A stretch of 64,000 nucleotides of DNA from Trichoplusia ni (lineage: Eukaryota; Arthropoda; Insecta; Lepidoptera; Noctuidae): the NCBI RefSeq assembly GCF_003590095.1, contig NC_039494.1, positions 9,300,001 to 9,364,000 of the forward strand, read 5' to 3'. A program made the position numbers and the translations under genes. Below the pieces are notes generated by a model. That model was given only the letters and a program-made list of their open reading frames with translations, ran no database searches and was not told where the DNA came from. Position 1 is the stretch's first letter. Each line of letters begins with the position of its first letter. Below, piece after piece: positions 23,011 through 33,700 of this stretch.

Positions 23011-23698
23011 ATACACATTAGTTATATCTATGTGCAATTTATTTTTCATATGAAATCGTTTTCCGAGAGGGTAGCACTTAGTTATAAATTTTGAATTATA
23101 CGCTTCTATCTTATAAATCTATTCACCCCTGTTTTTTGTATTTTTAAGTTTTACTACTGATACTGTAATGCAAGAATGAAAATGTAGGTAGTAAGCTATT
23201 ATTTATTTATTTAAGTTCTTAGACTACATTGTCAATGCTCATTCTGCTCAATATTTGAGAATAAAAAGATTTTATACACTCTTTAGTATTTTATTTTTAT
23301 ACCTTTACCTTTCACCAAAACATTCGATTTTGTCTTCTTATGTTCTAAATAATACAGGATCTGTGTATCTACAAGTTACATAATATTATTATCTCCTCGC
23401 TAACGCTGACGAATCACTCAAATTTATTGAACTGTCAAGTCAAAGTCACGTCACTTGTCGAATATAAACGTTATTCTTTTATTGAAATTTGAATTCGTTT
23501 TCTATTATAATAAATAACATTAGTGGAATCATACGAGCCGAATAAAAAATATGTATTGGTCAGAATTGTGGTGACAGCATAATCAAAACACTCCCTCGAC
23601 ACTTTTAATAGCAAAGAACAAAATTAAAAAAAAATGGATTCTTAGAATTTCTAAAACATCTATATAACAGTAAAAAATATTTTCTATTTCTATTCCAG

Positions 23699-23776
23699 GT
23701 TAAAATCAGTAAACTCAACCCAACCAACAAAACAAAAGTTACATCGCAAGAAATTCTTAAATATTCCTTAAAATAA
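23699..23776 (+). CDS. Candidate terminal exon of nautilus (tentative)
   Basis: A good polypyrimidine tract and acceptor (ttctatttctattccag) precede a phase-0 frame of 25 codons and a TAA at 23774-23776. The peptide is Lys/Asn/Thr-rich and matches no domain I know. It is compatible with joining to exon 2 across a 14.4 kb intron, but nothing in the peptide proves that it belongs to nautilus. Confidence 0.2.
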   Translation, partial: VKISKLNPTNKTKVTSQEILKYSLK

Positions 23777-24091
23777 CATCTAGATAAACATGAAAAATGG
23801 CGAAGCTAACTAACCTTAATATTATTTTGAGATGGAACGTCATTAATGCGCCCGCGCCGGTGGGTGGGGCTTGGCAAGCGCGAGGCCCCGCCCACTGACA
23901 CGATGTTAATAGTGTGGTAACTGCCCATAGACAATTACTTGGTGCAGGATAAGCATTTGTTAATGGATTCTGTTTGGACATTGTATTGGATTTACTTATA
24001 ACTGTGATTAGCCAACTAATGACTGGAAAGTGACAGCTAAAGATTCGTGTTGATCAAAATATCATTTTTTCACATTGATATATTAAACTAT

Positions 24092-24422
24092 AACCGCATA
24101 ACTAAAACGATCACAGGTTAAGCTTTGCTTGACGCGGTTGGTCCATAGATGGGTGATCATCTTTGTCATAACGAGTTCCTCCGTTTTTCGGAAGGCACGT
24201 TAAATTGTGGGTCCCGGCTGTTATTCTTACATCTTTGACAGTCGTTACAGGTAGTCAGAAGCTTGAAAAGTCTGACCAAGGGGTATCGTGTTGCCCAGGT
24301 AACTGGGTTAAGGAGGTCAGATAGGCAGTCGCTCCTTGTAAAACACTGGTACTTAGCTGAAACCGATTGGACTGGTAGCCGACCCCAACATGGGAAAAGG
24401 CTAGGCCAATGATGATGATATA
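24092..24422 (+). mobile_element. 5S rRNA-headed SINE, copy 3
   Basis: Full-length copy ending ggctaggccaatgatgatga. Confidence 0.7.
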
Positions 24423-24919
24423 TTAAACAACCCTTGTACAGTTTACCTGTCTCGTTACTTTTTCAAGTTAAGTATGGTGTTACATGGTACCCGATATTTC
24501 ACACACTTTTGTTTAAAAGCTCGGAAATTCCAGTCTATATAAAATGTTGTATAGAATCTAAACGAGAAAGAAATACAGTTAAAAAAAAACACTACGTAAT
24601 TTAATTAAAATAGCTTTATTTCATAACTTTTAATTGATGGTAAACTTCTGCTGCTATGTTTCGTTCCAAGATGTTTAGAGTTTCATACGGAAACGGCAAA
24701 AAAAACCTAATAATGAGGCTGTCTTTCCGTCCGTCGACCAGTTTTTATTTTTTCATTTTCCACAGAATCCTCTGTATCCTCAAAGTGACTCATACTTACT
24801 TAATTTGAAGACATGTTATTTAGCTAGCGCACTTTTTATACAGACAGACAAAATAATAAAATTGTGTTGTTCTTGAAAATGGCTGTTGTGATAACGTGCG
24901 ATAAATAAATAAAGGAATG

Positions 24920-25145
24920 TTATCTTTACTTCGCGGAATTTCATGAACATTTAAGTCACATGCACAATGACACCCAGACTCAGGACAAGCATTTGTGGAT
25001 ACACCTAGAGTTTAAACTGTAACGCTTTAAAAGTGCTAAAAACTTTTGATTTTGATCACATAGATGCTAGATCTACGTGGGTATCGAACTCGCGACACGT
25101 CATGCACAGTGAGTGCACGGAGAGCCACTCGGCTAACCGAGCAAT
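24920..25145 (-). mobile_element. tRNA-headed SINE (degraded)
   Basis: Reverse: gacacccagactcaggacaa, ggtatcgaactcgcgacac, agccactcggctaacc. A foreign stretch interrupts its middle. Confidence 0.5.
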
Positions 25146-25234
25146 TATTAAACATTATACACTTGTGTAAATAATATCTATAGACGGTTACTTAAACGTG
25201 TTTCCTACTATTATAATATATACCACTTATACAA

Positions 25235-25428
25235 TAACCGCGAGCGTTTGTAAGTATAGATGTTTGTTCCTCTTTCACGCAAAAACAACTGAACAGATTT
25301 AAACGAAACTTGGCACACAGATAGTTTATAACCAGGATTAAAACATAGGATAGTTTTTTTATATAGATTTTATGTTCCCGTGGGGATGATTTCCGATTTG
25401 TAGCGAGCAGGCCCGCGGCCAACAGTTA
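25235..25428 (+). repeat. Family H dispersed repeat
   Basis: Core agatgtttgttcctctttca, end agcaggcccgcggccaacag. Confidence 0.5.
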
Positions 25429-27897
25429 GTCTTCTATAAATTATTCAAGCAGATACGTCATAATAATTTATAATTTGCCATTTATCAAGACTATAAATTA
25501 TTTGATTAATAAATTATATTTTGAACACGAGTGCTAAGCTTTTATGAGTGAAGTGAATAATTAACGATGTGTGTTGATATTAAACATATTAATAGTGATT
25601 CGACTGCACGGAAGAAGAAGTGGGCAAGTTATACCGGCGCCGAAGCAGAAACCACAAGCTCATGTCAATTTGGCGGGGTGTGGGTTCTATCCCTGCATGA
25701 GAGTAGGTATCACAATTCTGCGTTCAGTTTTGTGTTCAATTTGTGCTTCTGTAATTTTGTTTTCAGAAAAATATTAGATCAACATGTTTTACGGTACGTA
25801 GATCGCCGGGACAGATGGCTTGTTTATAAAATCTTCGTCCTGTAAATCGAATGGATTGGAATGCTGATAATATATATTCTTTATTTCGTTGAGAAGTTTA
25901 TAATAAATTTAAATGTTCAAGTCCATCATATTTATAATCTAGATTCAATGTTGTTACTTACTTAACTTTAAATCCAATTAAAAATAAGTATAACCCAAAC
26001 CATGGAATGTAAACATTGGCATTTTATTTTTTATACCCGAACGTCCGGACTACTTTTGATGGACTTTCGTATTCAGTTGGAGTTATTCGATGTAACATAG
26101 AATACTTTTTATTAAGAAAAAAAATCTATTTTTTTCGAAAAAATAAAAATGTTTCAACGCCATCTAGCGGTTGAGTTATAAAGTTCCAACCCTGAGTACT
26201 GTTATACCGTTGCACTGTTTTACCGACGGTCACGTCAATAGCCAATCATGAACAAACATGAACTGTCACTCGCTGCAAACTGAAGCCCACGCGGACGGAG
26301 TCGCGGGCAACAGCTAGTAAGTAAATAAAACATAATCATAGTTTTAAAAACATTATAATTAAGTAAAAATGTAACATTTTACAAAAATATATTTACATAT
26401 ACATACACTAGTACATTCAGCGGCACACAAATATTCACAACGCGGCATTTATAATGATATCAGTACAGCTAGAGTTTGTGCGTAAGCTTAATTGGGGCTT
26501 CACGTTTGTCGAGTTAATAAATACGATACACAACATGAAACTCAAAACACAAACAGCTTGGAGAAAAAAGATCAAAAAACTACTGTTTACAAAACCATGG
26601 GCATCAATTTCCTAATTTTACTCCGGCAGCTTTTTTTCATAGTTATGGAAAAAATATTATACTTAATACCAGAATTACCTACCAAGATATGGGAATAGGA
26701 CTGTGCCCAGCAAAGGATGGACCCTTCCGACAATCCCAAATATGGAAATAACTAGTAAATGAAAAAATCTTCATAACGACCATCATTTCAAATAAGAAAA
26801 ATCTAGATTTTATTTGATACAAAAAAAGTGATAAGACTTCTAAAAATGATATGTCTATCTAATTACGGGTCTATAATTATTAAGTTCCATGTTGCATATT
26901 AAACAAAACACTTGAAATGTGAGATATCACATGACATACAAACTAACAATACAAAATGGAGGGTGATATTAAAATGGACGCTGATTGCAATTCTACCGCC
27001 TAACACAATTAAAAAAAGAACATAATTTTCTTTATATTTATGTAAAATATCAATTAAAAATCATTAAATTTACATCGTTTTCGTGTGAATAAAAACAAAT
27101 GCGTATTAAAACTAAATAAAAATTAATATTTTTCTATACAAATGAGTTAAGAGCTTTTCTCGAACATTGGCTATACTAATCAATACATTTCGTCCAACTT
27201 CTGTTTACAAAAACTTGGAACAAATATTGGCCCAACATTATTACTATAATATTAATGAAATATTGGTACCAATACTAACAGCCAACATTTCAAGGCTAGT
27301 TCAAGGCCAAAATAGGTATTCGGACACTTGATATCTTTTTAAAACGTTTTTAAAAGGAATACATAAGGATAATAAATTACACCTAGCAGTTAAAAATGTT
27401 TTAAAATATATAATAATGTGTCTTTTATGAGTTCAAGTACTTCTACAAAGCAATGTTATTCCTTCATTCAATGACGTTTGGACTTTTACACATACCTTCA
27501 TTTAAAACATTGCTATAGTTTTACCAAAAAGCATACAATTTTTAATACTTAGTCCTTGTCATAAAAGAAAATTCAAGTATTTATTGTTGGATATATTTAA
27601 AATGCAAGAAAAACACAGAAATATTTTAAATGAAGGTAAACAGCGTTTACAATTCGTCTAAATAGAGTAAAATGATTTAAAAATCTTACAATAGCAACAT
27701 AATTTATTAAGGCCATCAAATATTCAAATATATATATATATAAAATATGAGCAATATTCTGTCTTTGTATGCGATTAACTTTTTGATCACCAAACACAAG
27801 ACACACACAGACAAACAAAGTGTGCAGACTGTTTATAAAATCTCAATGGTCTAAACAACAATAGGAAATTGTAATGTTTGGCAACGACACGCTATCA

Positions 27898-28095
27898 TTT
27901 TTCCCACGTTTTTATACACTCACTTTCTTGTTTGTTTGTCGTTCTGGTTGGATTTTTGCAACTCAATTTTGAGGCACTTCTCGATAACCTAGCAGGCTAA
28001 AAATTTCAGGGTAGCTTCAAACCCGATGACAATGCTAATTACAACTATAAAATAGGCTGGATGGATTTTGGAGTAAAATTTAAAAACGTGACACT
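27898..28095 (+). mobile_element. Family D element, copy 4
   Basis: Starts ttcccacgtttttatacact and ends atttaaaaacgtgaca; the same core as the other copies. Confidence 0.6.
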
Positions 28096-28255
28096 TTTTC
28101 ACAAACATTCAATTCACATGCACAAAGACACCGAGACTCAGGACAAGCATTCGTGGATCACGCAAATGCTTGTCCTACGCGGGAATCATACACGCGACAC
28201 GTCGCGCACTAATTTGGCGAGGTGACCTCAACCATTCAGCTAAACGTGAAGTCTG
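28095..28255 (-). mobile_element. tRNA-headed SINE
   Basis: Reverse: caccgagactcaggacaagc, acgcgggaatcatacacgcg, acctcaaccattcagctaaa. Directly joined to a family D element. Confidence 0.55.
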
Positions 28256-28515
28256 CATTTGGACATGTCATGTGCTTTTGAGCTTCGCTACATTATGGCG
28301 ACATTATAGCGTCAGCGCTCAGAGTAATGTACTGTAGCAAATGTGACACTCATGACCATTGCGTATAAAATTAGATTTGCCATACTTGCCTATGACGATC
28401 AAAAAGTTAAGACAATATTTTATTGGAAATATGTAATTGTACACTACAAGAAACGTTATTAAAAATGTAATGTCTTTCCGTTTTCATATTTTCCTAAATT
28501 GTTTTGACTGGTGTT

Positions 28516-28704
28516 TTAGCAATGATGCCTGCTAGACTTCAACCAGTCAGAAAATTGTTTTACAGGATTATTTGAAGCATGAAACTCAACTGAGTTAGGA
28601 AGATCAAGATCATATTGTTTAGTTAAATCAAAGGCGTCTTGTATAAAAGGTAAGACTTGATTTAAAATGTTTTTAGCAATATTATAGAAAAGTACAAAAT
28701 AACA
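28516..28704 (-). pseudogene. Orphan open fragment A, unrecognised
   Basis: 62 codons ending in TAA (28518-28516) with protein-like composition (PFIQDAFDLTKQYDLDLPNS, NNPVKQFSDWLKSSR). No ATG near its start; a stop precedes it. It may be the last exon or relic of a transposon-derived or other gene. Not recognised. Confidence 0.3.
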
Positions 28705-28960
28705 TTAAAACGCCAATATTGTAATTTAGGACGGGTCAAGCATTAGGCTCTAGTTTTCAGGAGCTACGGCCTACGGCCTACATTAAACTATAAGGCATGA
28801 ATAGAAACTACATATAAAACAGTAATGATTGTAAATTAGCTATATATACAGACAATGTATTGTGAAATATTTATATCAGACGTGTTGTTTTATTAACTTG
28901 GTTTGTCTTATTTGAATGCAAAATTTCGACGAAATTGAATGGAATTTATCAACAAAAAAA

Positions 28961-29036
28961 AAAAATTACACATAATGCATTTTTAGTACCAACTAGCTGA
29001 GTAGTTGGTACTAAAAATGCATTATGTGTAATTTTT
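28961..29036. repeat. Perfect 35-bp inverted repeat (hairpin)
   Basis: Arms 28961-28995 and 29002-29036 are exact reverse complements, around a 6-base loop GCTGAG. If transcribed it would give a fully paired 76-nt hairpin. No protein frame uses it. Confidence 0.9.
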
Positions 29037-29273
29037 CAAACTTAACATTTCAATGGAAAAAGTGAGATTTCAACATAAACAGCCGTATTGATAGATACTT
29101 AACAAGGTGAGACAGACGGGCATGAAGCCTGCGAATGTTTATGTGACTTTTAACTTGCCTTGTGGCTTTTTTTTTTGCTTTCTTGAAGAGATTTGAGATG
29201 GCTAGACAGACCGTCACCCAAAACCACTACACACAATGGGACAATTAGGAGGAGCAAGGCTAAGTAAGTTCCA

Positions 29274-29462
29274 CTAAGTATACAAAATGCCCATTTCCTC
29301 CTTCACCATGGCAAGGACAGTTTCACAGCTAATAAAGACAAATTGAGTTTCGGTCTTGTATACAATTGCAAAATCTACGTTTCCAACATAAATTTTCATG
29401 AAAAGTTTTGGTAGAGGGCTTTTCTTAGCAGAGGAAGACCAAAAACGAGAATTTGTAGCCCT
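29274..29462 (-). pseudogene. Orphan open fragment B, unrecognised
   Basis: 62 codons ending in TAG (29276-29274), with KKSPLPKLFMKIYVGNVDFA and FISCETVLAMVKEEMGILYT. An internal ATG could start a 41-residue peptide. It lies 570 bases upstream (minus sense) of fragment A; both could be debris of one gene. Not recognised. Confidence 0.25.
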
Positions 29463-30352
29463 TTAAAAGGATTGCAAGAGAAACAGTTTCAAAATGATTC
29501 ATTTACGAGTTGTTTTTTATGACAAACCCAAGTTAATAAAGTAACAGGATGTCTTAATTAATTCCGTAATTATTTATAATTTAAGCGTAAGTATCTTACG
29601 TCTCCTATTACATATTGTTATTAATAACTATTCATTACTATATACAATTTATATTGCATTGAGTTTAAATTGTAGTTTTAATCTAAATATTGAGATATTT
29701 TAATCATCCATACAATATTTTAAATGTGAAAGTTGTCTGTCTGTTATTCAGTAACGACTAAACCGCTAAACCGAATTTGATAGAATTTTGTAGGAAACTT
29801 TTTCGATCGACATCACAGACATCCACGCCAGACACCTGTTTCTTTTGTGTAGACAACAAAACAAACTTTATTGCAATATAAATTCTATATATTTAGACAA
29901 ACGACATTTCCACAGCAAAAGGTATACATTTAATTTCGAATATTGTGAATTTTACAATATCCAGCTCGATTTCTTTCGTTTGTAAGATTGTTACCATGTA
30001 AGGCAAAAACAAATATACGAATATTAATAAAATTTAGCACAAATTTATAACCATGATTAATATTTTGAAACTTTTTATTAGGCATATTTCAATTAATGTT
30101 TTATGTATGCGTATGTATCATGAAAACGCCTCTAAAGTAGACAAAACCGCGGTATTAACCTAGTGATAATGATTTCGATAGATTTATTCATCTTGCTGTG
30201 AACATGTCATATTATTTTAAGTCATAATAATTCCTAATATCACTTGGTGAGAGTTTGATCACGCGTTGCCCAGCAATTCACTGTAAAGAAAATATATTTT
30301 GGTCAAAACAGATTCTTATTACTGTAAAATGATTTATGGGTCTCAAAGTTAT

Positions 30353-30358
30353 TTTATT
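30353..30358 (-). terminator. Candidate polyadenylation signal for dia
   Basis: AATAAA on the minus strand about 260 bases after the dia stop codon. The intervening 3' UTR would run through a dispersed repeat (30425-30603). Such hexamers are common in AT-rich DNA. Confidence 0.3.
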
Positions 30359-30424
30359 GAGGTGCATAGGAATAATCAAGTTTTAGTCATTATCAATCAA
30401 TAATCATTAGCCTATCAAAATTGG

Positions 30425-30603
30425 CACGACAAAAAATTATTTTTGTGTTGAGTAGACCATTCATCGAGGAAGGCTTTAGGCTATAAACCATCACGCTGCG
30501 ACTAATAGCGAAGATACTATGGAAAATGTGAAAAAAACAGGGCAGGTATAAAGCATAACTTATATCTTCTACCCACGGGGACGAAGTCGCGGGCAACAGC
30601 TAG
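30425..30603 (+). repeat. Family H dispersed repeat in the dia 3' UTR
   Basis: Ends gaagtcgcgggcaacagcta just 15 bases from the dia stop codon, so it probably forms part of the transcribed 3' UTR. Confidence 0.5.
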
Positions 30604-30617
30604 TAACAATTAAAAGC

Positions 30618-30700
30618 TTACTTAGTTAACTCCCGCGACGTGAGTGGGCCGGTGAGCCCGGACCGCGACCGCGATCTGCTCAACTGCGCTCGTCTCTCGG
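30618..30700 (-). CDS. dia: dia exon 26: C-terminus and stop
   Basis: Phase 1; acceptor gttttcag. Arg/Ser-rich tail (LSRSRSRSGLTG) ending SRELTK and TAA at 30620-30618. The ELTK ending matches the conserved C-terminal segment of Diaphanous formins. Confidence 0.93.
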
Positions 30701-33700
30701 CTGAAAACAACATACAACACATTATTTTTAAATATTTATTTATTTAGACTTTCATGTACAATTGTTGTTCATAAGGCGGACTTAATGCCGCAAAATGTTA
30801 TCCACCGGGATAGGTGCAACAGTAATATAGGAACTAATAATTAAAACACAGGAGAGATTTTTGAAGAAAGTCCGTTTTAAATATTTTACTGCGGGTGCAC
30901 TGTAATAAACTACTAAAACTTGGGAAAACATTATGCAGAAAACAAACTAACTACTTTAAATAATGCAAGAAATATCATGGTTGTTGTAATACATTGCAGA
31001 GAACAACTCCGGTATCGAAATTTAAAATGTCCGGACAGATTTCGCCCATGGAGGTTGGTATCACTAGACACCAGCCAGGACATATTATAGAAAACGCGCG
31101 TGTGACAACACAGGGGCACTCTCTATTCCCGCACTCTCATAGCGCGATGGACACGACCGGAGAGAGATCACAAGCAGGACACACATTCACATCACTTTCT
31201 TGTTTGTTTGTCGGTCCGGATTTTGTAATTCAATTTTGAGGCACTTCCCGATAAGCAAGCAGGCTGAAATTTTCAGGGTAGCTTTAAACCCGATGACAAT
31301 GCAGTTTAAAACTATAAAACAGCTGGACCGATTTTTATAAAGCTTGAATGGAGTTACATTTAAAAACGTGCGTATTTAGATTTTTTCAATCCATTAATTC
31401 TAAGACACATACTTCAAAAAGACGTTGCTTGCCTTGGGATCGAACTCAAGACGTTTGACTTGGAAATCCTGTCACCACTAGACTATGACGGCTTCATCAA
31501 GCGTTGTGTATCGCAATGTATCACACTTGCACGATATTTCTCGAATCATCTACATGAACCTCAGAATATGCTCGGTGCCGTCTCGCATGACACATACCTT
31601 TGAGTCGGTGCAGTATCGCATGGACTAATCCTTCGCCGTCCGTCACATCGTCTGTATGCGTGCGCATATTGTGATACACATGAGTTTGGTACGAGCCAGA
31701 GGTTACGCAGATTTATATTTAAACATTTTATTTAACTGATTAAGTAGGTTTGTAAACTTAAATTTGTTTGGTTTGTAAAAAATACTTGGGTATTCTGATA
31801 TTTTTTAAATTAGCTTCTTAATTTTTGACAGATATTTTAGAACACGGCAGAATCATAAGAAAAAATACTTGCTATAGCTAAACCTACTGTCTAAAATTTT
31901 CGTTCGGATTTTACATATTCTCTTACCAAAAGATTTTTATTTTTATAGTAATATTATAATACTGCATTTTTTTACATATACAGACAATGAATTCGTAACC
32001 TCTGGCTTGAGTCGTACTAAAATGATATTACGAAAGTGTAGACAAAGGAGTATAAAGTCATCAGCAAAAGTAGATGTTTAAAATTAGATATTCAATACTA
32101 AAGATTGCGACAGAACTGCTTTTTTTCGTTGTAATTAGCTGGCTGGTACTTCAGTTTACATACTTTTGAATCAATACGACGGAACATAGTTCTGACGCGA
32201 AATCCGTTCATTAGTACTGAATTTCTTATTTTGTTCTACTTTTGCATGTACACTTTTTCGAAATTAATAGTGCCTATGATCTAAGAACATACTAATTATA
32301 CTATTTTTTACCGATCACAGTGAATAAACCTGATATGAGATATGAAAACAGCCGTATTCAAGAACGACACAGAAAAATCTCGCTAAGCTAGATCAATTGT
32401 AGCAATTTAAACTGCTTTATGAAGTTTTTTCCTGTTATTCTCTATAGGAATGCCATTTTGGAACCTTTAACCTAGAATCTTTACTTCAAAGTTTTAAAAG
32501 TGTCTGGAAAACGGCCCATTTTTTTTATTTTGTCTAGCTATATCCGTTCGTGAGAACTGCCTGGTGATGGGCGGACAAACGTCTAGACAGCGGACCAGTA
32601 GTATATTGGGGGTTTCAATTTTACCTTTTGGGTACAGGACCCTAATAGTTATTTTCGATGATTACTTATTAAGTATCGTTCTTGCATACGTGTTAGTGAC
32701 ATGATATAACTACCCGTTATTTTAACATTGAGACCTACTTACTAACAGTTAGTTTAACTATGTATACAATTGATCTTACCTCCAGCTACTCTTGGGTTAG
32801 CTTTCTTCCTCGGCCGTTCTCTGCTAAACGCTGAACCGCTTTGTAACGCTTCCATCAAACTGAAAAAGGAAAACAAATTAATATTGCATAATATTAACAT
32901 GTATAATAAATAAAAATATACCTTAGACAAGACTCGATCCTGCGAGTGCAGGTATAAGTCCGTATTTTTTTTCGAAACTAAGCTACCGAGGTTGCTGAAC
33001 ATGAATTTTGTCTTACGGCGAAGTTAAGCGACATCTAGTGGGCTCATGTTAGAATTAGCTTAAACGTAAGACACCAAGCTCAAGAACGAAACAACCTATC
33101 TCACGACCTGCCACCATTGTAAGGTCGGGCCTGTGGGTATGGTGTCGGGGAGGTCTCCCTGTCACTCAATTAGCTAGCTTGAGTGACAGGGAGATAATAA
33201 TTATAATTATTATTTAATTCAATATGGATCTTATTTATATTTTTTTAGTTTATGCACTACTCGCATTTTTAAATAGTATGGACTTTAAAAGACACTGCGA
33301 GCGAGAGAGTTTGTTTCCACATTGCTTCTTAGTGTAGTCAAATAGGAAATGTCGACTCTAGCGTTCTCAAAAAAGATATATATCCTATTTGCAGAATAAA
33401 TGATTCCTTTTTATTACACAAAGACACAGAGTCACGGGGTTCTAGCAAAAGCAGTTGATAGAGTTTGGGGTGAGTTCGACATATCCCTGCACCTTGCCGC
33501 CTCTTTCGGTCGTAAGACACTGTTACACCCTGGGGTAAAACAGGCTCAGTGGCGGCCTTAGGGGGTGGTGAACAGGGCAATCGCTCGGGGCTTCGCACCC
33601 CTAAAATTTTTGAAGTTAATTTAACACTTGTACCAGCAAATTCAAATTAAGTTAGTAAACTAATTCATAAGTAAGATTATCTAAAAAAAAAGCTAGTCGA

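Larger units (their letters stand above)
17807..23698. other. Repeat-rich interval, no gene supported
   Basis: Holds the SINEs, inverted-end elements and dispersed repeats listed separately (17880-18255, 18484-19315, 19720-19845, 20475-20910, 21745-22262, 22503-23010). The parts 21000-21700 and 23010-23640 are AT-rich with nothing recognisable. Confidence 0.5.
23777..30352. other. Interval between the candidate nautilus exon and dia
   Basis: 23820-23935 is a small GC-rich island with GC/GT-box-like ggcggggcct and gggtggggctt in AT-rich surroundings, perhaps regulatory. Then SINEs and repeats (24092-25428, 27898-28255), a box-B-like ggttctatccc at about 25684, AT-rich DNA at 25860-27890, two orphan fragments, the hairpin, and AT-rich DNA to the dia 3' end. 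Confidence 0.45.
30701..32779 (-). other. dia intron 25
   Basis: 2.1 kb. Holds a family D element, a SINE fragment and otherwise AT-rich sequence without exons. The GC-richer part at 31540-31690 shows no open coding frame. Confidence 0.55.

Noticed and set aside
25567..25845. 92-codon plus-strand frame
   Set aside because: The sequence contains a box-B-like ggttctatccc and looks like SINE-related or non-coding DNA; no domain seen.
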